Source: Variovorax sp. (GTDB lineage Bacteria > Pseudomonadota > Gammaproteobacteria > Burkholderiales > Burkholderiaceae_C). Taken from it: a stretch of DNA of 35,662 bases. Made by a program: the position numbers and the translations under genes. The DNA is taken from the NCBI GenBank assembly GCA_017744935.1, contig JAGIAI010000050.1, forward strand, positions 1 through 35,662, given 5' to 3'. This document shows, piece after piece, positions 8,182 to 15,657 of this stretch. The notes under the pieces were generated by a model, which saw nothing but the letters and a program-made list of their open reading frames with translations, did not search any database and was not told the origin of the DNA. Each line of letters begins with the position of its first letter. Positions within the stretch are counted from its first letter, which is position 1.

Positions 8182-9735
8182 ATGCTCCGCACAGGCCAGC
8201 AGTACCTCGACTCGCTCAATGACGGCCGCGTCGTCTGGGTCGGAAACGAGAAGATCGACAACGTCGCCACGCACCCCAAGACGCGCGACTACGCACAGCG
8301 CCACGCCGACTTCTACGACCTGCACCATCGCCCCGACCTGCAAGACGTGATGACTTTCGTCGATGAAAAGGGCGAGCGTCGATCGATGATGTGGTTCGGA
8401 CACCGCACCAAGGAAGACCTCAAGCGTAAGCGCCGCTATCACGAGACCGTGATGCGCGAGATGGCTGGTGCGTCTTTCCCTCGCACGCCGGACGTCAACA
8501 ACTACGTGCTTACCACCTACACCGACGACCCGATGCCCTGGCAGAAGCAGTCGGTCGGCACTGAGGGCCAGGAACTCGCCCGCAACATCGTTGATTTCTG
8601 GCAGTCGGTGCGCGATCGCGATCACAACTGCGCGCCAAACTTCGTAGACCCGCAGATGGACCGCTCCACGCCCGATGCCCAGGCGCGGTCGCCCGGCCTG
8701 CGCGTGATCGAGCGAAACGAAAAGGGCATCATCGTCGATGGCGTGAAGGCCGTCTCCACGGGCACTGCGTTCGCGGACTGGGTGCATATCGGCGTGTTCT
8801 TCCGGCCCGGCATCCCGGGCGACCAGATCATCTTCGCTGCGGTGCCCGTGGCCACGAAGGGTGTCTCGGTCGTTTGCCGCGAGAGCCTCGTGAAGGAAGA
8901 CAGGATCGAGCATCCGCTCGCCTCGCAAGGGGACGAACTGGACGGCATGACCGTGTTCGACAAGGTCTTCATCCCGTGGTCGCATGTCTTCCATCTCGGC
9001 AACCCCGAGCACGCGAAGCTCTATCCGCAGCGCGTGTTCGACTGGCTCCACTACCACGCGCTGGTGCGCCAGATGGTCCGCGCCGAACTCATGGCCGGCC
9101 TCGCGGTGCTGATCACGGAACACATCGGCACGAGCAAGATCCCCGCGGTGCAGACGCGCGTAGCCAAGCTGATCGGCTTCCATCAGGCGATGCTTGCGCA
9201 CGTGGTTGCGAGCGAGGAGCTTGGCTTCCACACGCCGGGTGGCCTCTACAAACCGAACATCCTCATCTATGACTTCGGTCGCGCGCTGTACCTGGAGAAC
9301 TTCTCGCAGATGATCTACGAGCTGGTCGACCTGTCGGGCCGTAGCGCGTTGCTCTTCGCCACCGAGGATCAGTGGGAAGACTCGAAGCTCAACACGCTGT
9401 TCGAAAAGATGAACAGCGGGCCCGTCGGCCGCCCGAAGGATCGACTGAAGATCGGCCGTGTGATCCGCGACCTCTTCCTCACGGACTGGGGCAACCGGTT
9501 GTTCGTGTTCGAGAACTTCAACGGCACGCCGCTGCAGAGCATCCGCATGCTGACGATGCAACGCGCAGAGTTCTCGGGATCGGGGACCTACGGCAAGCTC
9601 GCGCGCCAGGTGTGCGGCATCGATTCCGTGGTGGACGATGCGACTGATTACAAAGCGACCGCGGATTACGCCAAGGCCATGGACGCCGCGCGCCATCAGG
9701 AGCAGCTCTCGCTCAGCGGGACGCTCGCCATCTGA
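8182..9735 (+). CDS. FADH2-dependent phenol 4-monooxygenase, HadA/TftD/TcpA type
   Basis: The 517-residue oxygenase belongs to the two-component group D monooxygenases (HpaB-like fold). The N-terminus (DGRVVWVGNEKIDNVATHP, FYDLHHRPDLQDV) is the chlorophenol 4-monooxygenase type. Residues known to me from HadA of Ralstonia pickettii occur at the same numbers: R101, Q158, R161, T193, F206, H290 (general base that deprotonates the phenol), R439, F441 and N447. These enzymes para-hydroxylate phenols and eliminate halide or nitrite. With hydroxyquinol dioxygenase and maleylacetate reductase downstream, the product should be hydroxyquinol or a chlorinated form. The exact substrate (chlorophenol, nitrophenol, hydroquinone or resorcinol-like) is not decided by sequence. 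RBS AAGGAA lies just upstream. Confidence 0.95.
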   Translation: MLRTGQQYLDSLNDGRVVWVGNEKIDNVATHPKTRDYAQRHADFYDLHHRPDLQDVMTFVDEKGERRSMMWFGHRTKEDLKRKRRYHETVMREMAGASFPRTPDVNNYVLTTYTDDPMPWQKQSVGTEGQELARNIVDFWQSVRDRDHNCAPNFVDPQMDRSTPDAQARSPGLRVIERNEKGIIVDGVKAVSTGTAFADWVHIGVFFRPGIPGDQIIFAAVPVATKGVSVVCRESLVKEDRIEHPLASQGDELDGMTVFDKVFIPWSHVFHLGNPEHAKLYPQRVFDWLHYHALVRQMVRAELMAGLAVLITEHIGTSKIPAVQTRVAKLIGFHQAMLAHVVASEELGFHTPGGLYKPNILIYDFGRALYLENFSQMIYELVDLSGRSALLFATEDQWEDSKLNTLFEKMNSGPVGRPKDRLKIGRVIRDLFLTDWGNRLFVFENFNGTPLQSIRMLTMQRAEFSGSGTYGKLARQVCGIDSVVDDATDYKATADYAKAMDAARHQEQLSLSGTLAI

Positions 9736-9769
9736 TCACGCTCCCGTCGTAAGCTCCGGGCCCAATGCC

Positions 9770-10681
9770 ATGAAGCTCCTACGCGAAACCGCCAGCGACG
9801 GCGGGATCGACCAGGCCACCGGCGACGCGCCGGCGGCTTGTGTCGCCACCATCGGCATGTTCGATGGCGTGCACCGGGGACACCGCCAGGTGCTTGCAAA
9901 CCTTCGCGCACGTGGTGAGTGGTCCGGACTACCCACGGCGTTGATCACGTTCGACCCGCATCCGCGTGCATTGCTGCGCGGGGATCGCGGGGCGCCCAAG
10001 TTGCTCTCCAGCTTGGCTGACCGGCTGCAATTGCTGGCGTCGACAGGCGCAGTGGACTACGCGCTGGTACTGCGCTTCGACGCCGAACGAGCCGCGCAGT
10101 CTGCAGACGAGTTCGTCTCCACGGTCCTTCTGCGCCGGTTGGGCATGCGACGGCTTGTCGTCGGCGAGAACTTCGCCTGCGGGAAGAACCGGCAGGGATC
10201 GGTCGCCTATCTTGCGGACCTCGGCCTCCGGCTCGGGTTTTCGGTGTCTCCGGTGACGCTCGATACCGTCCCTGGTGTCGGCACTTCGGGCGCATCGGTG
10301 CGCAGTTCGTCCACGGAGGCACGGCGGCTGATCAGCCTTGGCGACCTGGCGGGCGCGGGCGCTGTGCTTGAGCGCCCGCATGAACTGACCGGCATCGTGA
10401 CCCGTTCGCTTTCGCGTGTGGGCGCATCACGCGTCATCGAGGCAGAGCTCCCGGCAACGATGTGCGCACCGGCCGCGGCCGACTACGTCGGCGAGGTGCG
10501 GCCGATGCAGCCGGGCGCGGGCTGGTTCCCGGCGTTGCTGCACGTGCGCGGTCAGTCCGGGCAGACCGTGCGTTTCGAGGCCGGACTTGACCTCGAGGCC
10601 CGGCGAGGCGACCCACTGCGGCTGCGCTTCGTTGATCGGGCCAGCGGCCGCGCACTCATCCATGAACGGACCTTCGCATGA
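9770..10681 (+). CDS. RibF-like FAD synthetase with degenerate riboflavin-kinase half
   Basis: The 303-residue product matches bifunctional RibF in its N-terminal FMN adenylyltransferase domain: GMFDGVHRGHR (31-39, the HxGH nucleotide-binding motif), FDPHP (61-65), and GENFACGKNRQG in the usual FRFGxxRxG position. The C-terminal half sits where riboflavin kinase belongs (ELTGIVTRS onward), but the kinase hallmark GRxLGFPTAN is absent (SRVGASRVIEAELPATM instead). It probably makes FAD from FMN but cannot phosphorylate riboflavin. The position, between an FADH2-dependent oxygenase and maleylacetate reductase with its stop overlapping the next ATG (ATGA, 10678-10681), implies a dedicated FAD supply. 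The role is inferred. The upstream in-frame start at 9638 would lie inside the oxygenase gene. Confidence 0.85.
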   Translation: MKLLRETASDGGIDQATGDAPAACVATIGMFDGVHRGHRQVLANLRARGEWSGLPTALITFDPHPRALLRGDRGAPKLLSSLADRLQLLASTGAVDYALVLRFDAERAAQSADEFVSTVLLRRLGMRRLVVGENFACGKNRQGSVAYLADLGLRLGFSVSPVTLDTVPGVGTSGASVRSSSTEARRLISLGDLAGAGAVLERPHELTGIVTRSLSRVGASRVIEAELPATMCAPAAADYVGEVRPMQPGAGWFPALLHVRGQSGQTVRFEAGLDLEARRGDPLRLRFVDRASGRALIHERTFA

Positions 10682-11751
10682 AAGATTTCATCTACACGGG
10701 GCATGCACAGCGCGTGCTCTTCGGAAACGGCACGCTCGCACGCCTCGATGAAGAGCTTGACGCGCTCGGCGCGAAGCGGGCGTTGTTGCTCTGCACTCCG
10801 GGACAACGCGATGAAGCCCGGCAAGTCGCGGAGGTGCTTGGACCGCGCTGTGCCAGCGTCTTTGCGGGCGCGACGATGCATGTGCCGATCGAAGTTGCGC
10901 GCGAGGCACGCATCGCTGCCGCCCGTCTCGGTGCTGACTGTGCAGTGGCGTTCGGCGGCGGCTCCACCATCGGCCTGGCCAAGGCGATAGCGCTCGAATC
11001 GGGGCTGCCCGTCATCGCGGTGCCGACCACCTACTCCGGCTCGGAGATGACCGGTATCTACGGGTTGACCGAAGCCGGCATCAAGAGGACCGGGACCGAC
11101 GCGCGCGTGCGCCCGCGTACGGTGATCTATGACGTTGAACTGACGCATTCGCTGCCTCTTGATCTGAGCGTAGCGAGCGGGATGAATGCGATCGCGCACG
11201 CGGCCGAGAGTCTCTACGCACGCGACGTCAACCCGATCGTCACGCTGATGGCGGAGGAGGGCATTCGGGCACTTGGCAGAGCCTTGCCATTCTTCGGTGG
11301 AGCCGATGCGGTGCAAGCGCAGGCCGGACGCCGCGACGCACTCTACGGCGCCTGGCTTTGCGGCACTGTGCTCGGCAGTGTTGGCATGTCCTTGCACCAC
11401 AAGCTGTGTCACACGCTGGGCGGCAGCTTCGACTTGCCGCATGCACAGACGCACAGCATCGTCCTGCCCCACGCGCTTGCCTACAACGCCGAGGCAGCGC
11501 CCGAGGCAATGTCCCGGATCGCCTCGGCGCTGGGCGGTCTCGACGCGGCGCAGTGCGTGTATGACCTCGCCCGGCGCGCTGGCGCCACGCTTGCTCTCAA
11601 GGACATCGGCCTGCGCGAATCGGACCTCGACCGTGCCTGCGATCTCGCGCTGCGCACCCCTTACCCCAACCCGCGCCGCCTCGAGGCGCGTGCGATCCGG
11701 CAGTTGCTTCAGGATGCCTATGACGGTGCGCGGCCGGCGGCGCGTGCATGA
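10678..11751 (+). CDS. Maleylacetate reductase
   Basis: The 357-residue protein belongs to the iron-containing/dehydroquinate-synthase-like alcohol dehydrogenase superfamily. It has the nucleotide motif AFGGGSTIGLAKAIA (GGGST 93-97) and the maleylacetate reductase signature PTTYSGSEMTGIYGLTE (116-132), plus the region LHHKLCHTLGGSFDLPHAQTH where the superfamily binds metal. It reduces maleylacetate (and chloromaleylacetate, also removing chloride in some enzymes) to 3-oxoadipate with NAD(P)H. Length matches the family (350-360). Its ATG overlaps the FAD synthetase stop by four bases, so translation is coupled; the dioxygenase follows after 42 bases. The two together fix the pathway as hydroxyquinol type. 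Confidence 0.95.
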   Translation: MKDFIYTGHAQRVLFGNGTLARLDEELDALGAKRALLLCTPGQRDEARQVAEVLGPRCASVFAGATMHVPIEVAREARIAAARLGADCAVAFGGGSTIGLAKAIALESGLPVIAVPTTYSGSEMTGIYGLTEAGIKRTGTDARVRPRTVIYDVELTHSLPLDLSVASGMNAIAHAAESLYARDVNPIVTLMAEEGIRALGRALPFFGGADAVQAQAGRRDALYGAWLCGTVLGSVGMSLHHKLCHTLGGSFDLPHAQTHSIVLPHALAYNAEAAPEAMSRIASALGGLDAAQCVYDLARRAGATLALKDIGLRESDLDRACDLALRTPYPNPRRLEARAIRQLLQDAYDGARPAARA

Positions 11752-11793
11752 CCCATCCGAGCCTCTGACGACCTCACACAGAAGGAGATAACC

Positions 11794-12678
11794 ATGCGAA
11801 ACCTCAATCAGCAAACCATCACCGAAGCCGTGATCGAGCGCTTCGCCGACACACCGAGCCCGCGACTGAAGAAGATCCTCACCTGCCTGGTGCAGCACAT
11901 GCACGACTTCGCACGCGAAGTCGAACTGACCGAGGACGAGTGGATGCAGGGGATCGAGTTCCTCACCCGCACGGGCCAGAAGTGCGATGGCAATCGCCAG
12001 GAGTTCATCCTTCTGAGCGACACCCTGGGCTTGTCGATGCTGACGGTGGCGATGAACCATGACAAACCCGCAGGCTGTACCGAGGCCACGGTGTTCGGTC
12101 CGTTCCACGTCGAGTGCGCTCCCCACTTCGACAACGGGGCTGACATCGCGAACGGCGCGGAGGGCGAACCCTGCGCGGTCCGCGGCACAGTGCGCGGGGT
12201 GGATGGTGAACCTGTCGCCGGTGCAGTACTCGATGTCTGGCAGGCCGATGCGACCGGCCACTATGACGTGCAGTACGAAGCGCTCGATGCGCCACGGAAT
12301 CGTGGCGTGCTTGTTTCGGATTCCGACGGGCGCTTCAGCTTTCGCACTGTTGCGGCAGTGGCCTATCCGATTCCGGTTGACGGGCCAGTCGGCGACATGC
12401 TGCGTGCGACAGGGCGACACCCCTGGCGGCCCGCGCATCTGCACTTCATGGTGCGAGCCGACGGATACGAGACGCTGGTCACGCACGTCTTTCGCCGCGA
12501 CGATCCCTACCTTGATTCGGATGCGGTGTTCGGGGTTCGCGAATCGCTGATCGGCGAGTGGGTGCCTCAGCCCGGAGGTGGCTATGCGCTCGAGTTCGAC
12601 CTGGTGCTGAATCCTGACGGAAAGGCGCCATTGGCAGGAAATGCCACAACACGGATTTCACAGAAGGCCGGCGCTTGA
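11794..12678 (+). CDS. Hydroxyquinol 1,2-dioxygenase
   Basis: A 294-residue intradiol ring-cleavage dioxygenase. It has the N-terminal dimerisation helices (about 1-95) found in the catechol/hydroxyquinol branch, and the Fe(III) ligands expected in the family: a Tyr near Y157 (DATGHYDVQ), Y191 (YPIPVDGP), H215 and H217 (RPAHLHFMV). The segment GLSMLTVAMNHD with GCTEATVFGPFHVE is typical of hydroxyquinol rather than catechol enzymes. It converts 1,2,4-trihydroxybenzene to maleylacetate, the substrate of the preceding gene. A strong RBS (AAGGAG, 11782-11787) suggests high expression. The gene ends within the left arm of an inverted repeat (12670-12729). Confidence 0.95.
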   Translation: MRNLNQQTITEAVIERFADTPSPRLKKILTCLVQHMHDFAREVELTEDEWMQGIEFLTRTGQKCDGNRQEFILLSDTLGLSMLTVAMNHDKPAGCTEATVFGPFHVECAPHFDNGADIANGAEGEPCAVRGTVRGVDGEPVAGAVLDVWQADATGHYDVQYEALDAPRNRGVLVSDSDGRFSFRTVAAVAYPIPVDGPVGDMLRATGRHPWRPAHLHFMVRADGYETLVTHVFRRDDPYLDSDAVFGVRESLIGEWVPQPGGGYALEFDLVLNPDGKAPLAGNATTRISQKAGA

Positions 12679-12729
12679 GCCATGGCAGTTGTAGTCGATT
12701 TCAGATGAACAGGCTGGCACTCAAGCGCC
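12670..12729 (+). terminator. Inverted repeat after the dioxygenase gene (terminator or attenuator candidate)
   Basis: GGCGCTTGAG (12670-12679, containing the dioxygenase stop codon) is perfectly repeated in reverse as CTCAAGCGCC (12720-12729), with CCA/TGG extending the stem after a small bulge. The loop of about 40 bases is long and the following tract (ATTCGTTTGTCTGGGTTT) is only moderately T-rich, so it is not a classic intrinsic terminator. It may instead limit read-through to the AraC gene or protect the 3' end. Confidence 0.4.
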
Positions 12730-12783
12730 ATTCGTTTGTCTGGGTTTGAACCACACTGAACCATGTCGGCACCAGGAGTACAC

Positions 12784-13557
12784 ATGGTCACGTTTCAGGA
12801 TCAGATTTCCGAGGTTCAGGCCCAGTCGTTTTCTACGATCCTCGTGTCACACGCCAGTCACCTCGTCTCGGCGGGACTTCAGGCGACGCTTGGAAGGCTG
12901 CCCGATTGCAGAGTCGAGGTATGGAACGATGCCTCCGGCCCGTGGCATGCCTCGGCTTCGCTGGCGGATGTCGATGTCGTGGTGGCGGATGCGGAATCGT
13001 TCCTGCCAGCCTGCGGGTCGACCCTGTACCCCGCTGCGGAACCCGGCTGCTCGCCGCGCGTGGTCTTGATCGCCACGCACGGTGCGCCGATGCCCATCGA
13101 ACTGCCTCACGGAGCCGATGCATGGCTGCATATCGGTTGCCACGAGGAAGATCTCTTCGGGACTGTGCGCCGGCTTACAAAAGGATCAGCCATGCCCTCA
13201 CCGTCGCCGCGGCGGCAAAGGCCTCGCGGGGGTCTCGCGCCCGGCGCGCTGCGCCGCGTCCGCAAGCATGTGGAAGAAAGGCTCGCCGAACGCATCGAGC
13301 TCAGAGACCTGGCAGCTATCGCTCAGCTCTCGGAATGCCATTTCTCTCGCGCATTCAAGCAGAGCACCGGACTCCCGCCGCACCGCTACGTCATGGCACG
13401 ACGCATCGCCAGTGCGGCCAGGATGATCCAGGACACCAGCCAGGCATTGGCTGAGATAGCGCTTGCCGCGGGTTTCTCCGACCAGAGTCACTTCACCCGG
13501 GTCTTCGTCGATGTCATGGGCGAGACGCCTCGGGCCTATCGGCACCGGCACCGGTAG
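12784..13557 (+). CDS. AraC-family regulator with receiver-like N-terminal domain
   Basis: The 257-residue product has a C-terminal AraC double HTH (about 155-255: ELRDLAAIAQLSECHFSRAFK, then ALAEIALAAGFSDQSHFTRVF). The N-terminal 130 residues are not a cupin. They resemble a CheY-like receiver: STILVSHASHLVSAGLQATL, then DVDVVVADAES, PRVVLIATH and GADAWLHIGCHEEDLFGTVRRL, in receiver order. The acidic pair that binds Mg is replaced by SH, and the conserved Lys is missing, so it would be a pseudo-receiver not controlled by phosphorylation. No histidine kinase lies nearby. ATG 12784 has AGGAG at 12774-12778. It follows the hydroxyquinol operon and may co-regulate it, perhaps by binding a ligand in the pseudo-receiver; this is inference. 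Confidence 0.85.
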   Translation: MVTFQDQISEVQAQSFSTILVSHASHLVSAGLQATLGRLPDCRVEVWNDASGPWHASASLADVDVVVADAESFLPACGSTLYPAAEPGCSPRVVLIATHGAPMPIELPHGADAWLHIGCHEEDLFGTVRRLTKGSAMPSPSPRRQRPRGGLAPGALRRVRKHVEERLAERIELRDLAAIAQLSECHFSRAFKQSTGLPPHRYVMARRIASAARMIQDTSQALAEIALAAGFSDQSHFTRVFVDVMGETPRAYRHRHR

Positions 13558-13672
13558 CGCGTCCGGGCGCGTGGCACGCAGGAGCCAGAATTCCAGCGCT
13601 GGTTGGCACACCCAGACCATCCGCGGACCGAAGGAATCCGCACACTGCGGTGTTCCTCCCACAGGTCCCGCC

Positions 13673-14677
13673 ATGCTCGAAGCTCAACCAGCCGACATTC
13701 TTCGATGGTCGACCGACAGCGTGCCGGCTGGCCAGCGCTTCGACTATTTTCAGCAGACCCTCGAATCCGCCGTCATTCCCATGTGGGCTTCCACGGAGGA
13801 TCGCGCATCGTTTCGCAACGAGGTCACCATGGCGTCGCTCGGCCCGCTGGCCGCATTGCGCATCACCGGCAGCCCCCATGCGTCGCACCGCGGCAGCCGG
13901 GAGATCGAGCGCAGCCTGGAGCGCAGCTTTCACCTGATCATCAATCTGACGTCGCCCTGGATGCTCGAACATGCGGGTCGAAATCGCATGTTGCCCGGCG
14001 ATGCCATCCTGACCGATTCATTCTTCGGGCACATGCTGCGCACGGACAGCGACTACGACATCGTGCACTTGAAGTTCCCCGATGCCTGGCTACGCCAGTG
14101 GGTGCCATCGCCGGCCGCGCTCGTCGGACGCCGCATTCCGGTGGCTTCTGGATGGGGCCGCGCGTTGGCCACCTATGCAATGCAGCTCACGCCACAGTTC
14201 ACGGTTGTCTCGCCGCTGCCTTCGCAGGTGCTCACGGATCATCTGGGCGCGCTGCTGGCGCTGGCCGTGCACGAGGCGACGGGCACCGCTCGCCAGCCGG
14301 ATACCGCAGAAAAGAGTCTGTGCGACCGCATCCGTGAGGTCCTGCGGCAACGATGCACCGAGTTTTCTTTGACGGCGACCGATGTGGCGAGCGTGCTGGG
14401 AATTTCGGTGCGTACCCTGCATCGCAATCTGGCTGGTTTCGGGGAGAGCTTCGGCGCCATGTTGATGGCCGCGCGCGCCGAGGTCGCTCTGCGCATGCTT
14501 GAGTCGCCGATTCATCGGCGGCTGACCGTGGCAGAAATCGGCAGGCGCAGCGGCTTCCCGGACCCTTCGCATTTCTCGAGGGTGATGACCGCGCGCTTCG
14601 GCCGGAAGCCAACGCAGATCCGGAGTGCGTCCAAGGCCGCGCCTGTGCAACTACCGGGCCACGAGGAGGAGTCCTGA
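13673..14677 (+). CDS. AraC-family regulator, AraC_binding_2 type (paralog 1)
   Basis: A 334-residue regulator with an N-terminal AraC_binding_2-type sensor (PF14525-like: LRWSTDSVPAGQRFDYFQQTL, FHLIINLTSPWMLEH, LPGDAILTDS) and a C-terminal AraC HTH (ATDVASVLGISVRTLHRNLA, RRLTVAEIGRRSGFPDPSHFSRVM). The family includes activators of aromatic catabolism such as those for alkylphenol or benzoate-like inducers. ATG 13673 is chosen because the family sequence starts nine residues after it, as in its three paralogs here; no strong RBS is visible. Only one base separates its stop from the next AraC gene. The target is unknown. Confidence 0.88.
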   Translation: MLEAQPADILRWSTDSVPAGQRFDYFQQTLESAVIPMWASTEDRASFRNEVTMASLGPLAALRITGSPHASHRGSREIERSLERSFHLIINLTSPWMLEHAGRNRMLPGDAILTDSFFGHMLRTDSDYDIVHLKFPDAWLRQWVPSPAALVGRRIPVASGWGRALATYAMQLTPQFTVVSPLPSQVLTDHLGALLALAVHEATGTARQPDTAEKSLCDRIREVLRQRCTEFSLTATDVASVLGISVRTLHRNLAGFGESFGAMLMAARAEVALRMLESPIHRRLTVAEIGRRSGFPDPSHFSRVMTARFGRKPTQIRSASKAAPVQLPGHEEES

Positions 14678-14678
14678 C

Positions 14679-15644
14679 ATGCAAGCCATCACCACCGACG
14701 ACATCCTGACTTGGTCCACCAGCGAGGTGCCGGCATCGCAGCGCTTTGACTATTTCGCCGACGCGCTGAGTTCCGCGCTCGTGCCGATGGGGGTCGAGAT
14801 CGAAACGCCGTCGCGCGACGGATTCCACGCGGAGATGACATTGGCGGAACTTGGCCCCATGGCAATCAGCCGCCAGAGCGGCAGTGCGCATTGCTCGTAC
14901 AGGCGTGCGCCGGAGCTGTCACGTAGTGGCGAGCACAGCTTTCACCTGATCATCAACCTGGTGTCGAGCTGGACGTTGGCACATCGTGGAGAGGTGCGGC
15001 TGGCACCGGGGGATGCGGTGTTGGCGGACTCCTCCTTCGGCCATGAGCTCCACATGCCGGGTCGGTACGAGTGCATGCACCTGAAGCTGTCCGGCGACTG
15101 GCTTCGGCGTTGGGTGCGCGATCCTTCGGTGCTCGTCGGCCGAAGGATTGCTGCGGATTCGAGCTGGGGCCGCGCGCTGACGTCCTTTGCCTCGCAACTG
15201 ACTCCCCAATTCTTCGTCGACTCTCCTTTGCCGCAGGGCCTGCTCGTCGACCAGATCGGAGCCTTGCTGGCACTTGTCGCAAGCGAGTTTGGCGCCGCCC
15301 CGAAGAAGGACTGCACGAGCGATGCCGCGTTGCGCGAGCGTATCCAGGCCTGCATCCTCGAGCGCTGCGCCGAGCCGGGCCTGTGCGCGGGCCAGGTCGC
15401 GGAGTCACTCGGCATACCTGACGATGTTCTTCACCGCACCCTATCTGCTGTCGGCGAGAGCTTCGGCGAACTGCTGGCCGCAACCCGAACCGGCATCGCA
15501 TCGAGGATGCTCGGATCTTCGATCTTCAAGCGCTTGAGCGTCGATGAGATCGCGCGACGGACGGGCTTCGGCGATTCTCAGCACCTGGAACTTACCCTGC
15601 GCAGTCGCACTGGTCGCACGCCGTGGCAGCTGCGCGGGCATTGA
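14679..15644 (+). CDS. AraC-family regulator, AraC_binding_2 type (paralog 2, divergent HTH)
   Basis: A 321-residue paralog of the preceding gene (LTWSTSEVPASQRFDYFADAL, FHLIINLVSSWTLAHRGEVRLAPGDAVLADS, GRALTSFASQLTPQF). The RBS GAGGAG (14663-14668) lies in the end of the upstream gene, and the start is one base past its stop, so translation is coupled. The C-terminal HTH is less canonical than in its neighbours: the recognition helix that normally reads DPSHFSRVF is replaced by DSQHLELTLRS, and the first HTH (GQVAESLGIPDDVLHRTLS) is altered too. It may bind different DNA or act mainly as a partner of its paralogs. Confidence 0.87.
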   Translation: MQAITTDDILTWSTSEVPASQRFDYFADALSSALVPMGVEIETPSRDGFHAEMTLAELGPMAISRQSGSAHCSYRRAPELSRSGEHSFHLIINLVSSWTLAHRGEVRLAPGDAVLADSSFGHELHMPGRYECMHLKLSGDWLRRWVRDPSVLVGRRIAADSSWGRALTSFASQLTPQFFVDSPLPQGLLVDQIGALLALVASEFGAAPKKDCTSDAALRERIQACILERCAEPGLCAGQVAESLGIPDDVLHRTLSAVGESFGELLAATRTGIASRMLGSSIFKRLSVDEIARRTGFGDSQHLELTLRSRTGRTPWQLRGH

Positions 15645-15657
15645 TTCAGAGCTCGCC

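Noticed and set aside
8128..9696. A 522-residue open frame on the minus strand opposite the oxygenase
   Set aside because: It mirrors the HadA-type gene, is His/Arg/Val-rich, and has no recognisable domain.
10552..12486. A 644-residue open frame on the minus strand opposite maleylacetate reductase and the dioxygenase
   Set aside because: Both genes on the plus strand have clear catalytic motifs; this frame shows none.
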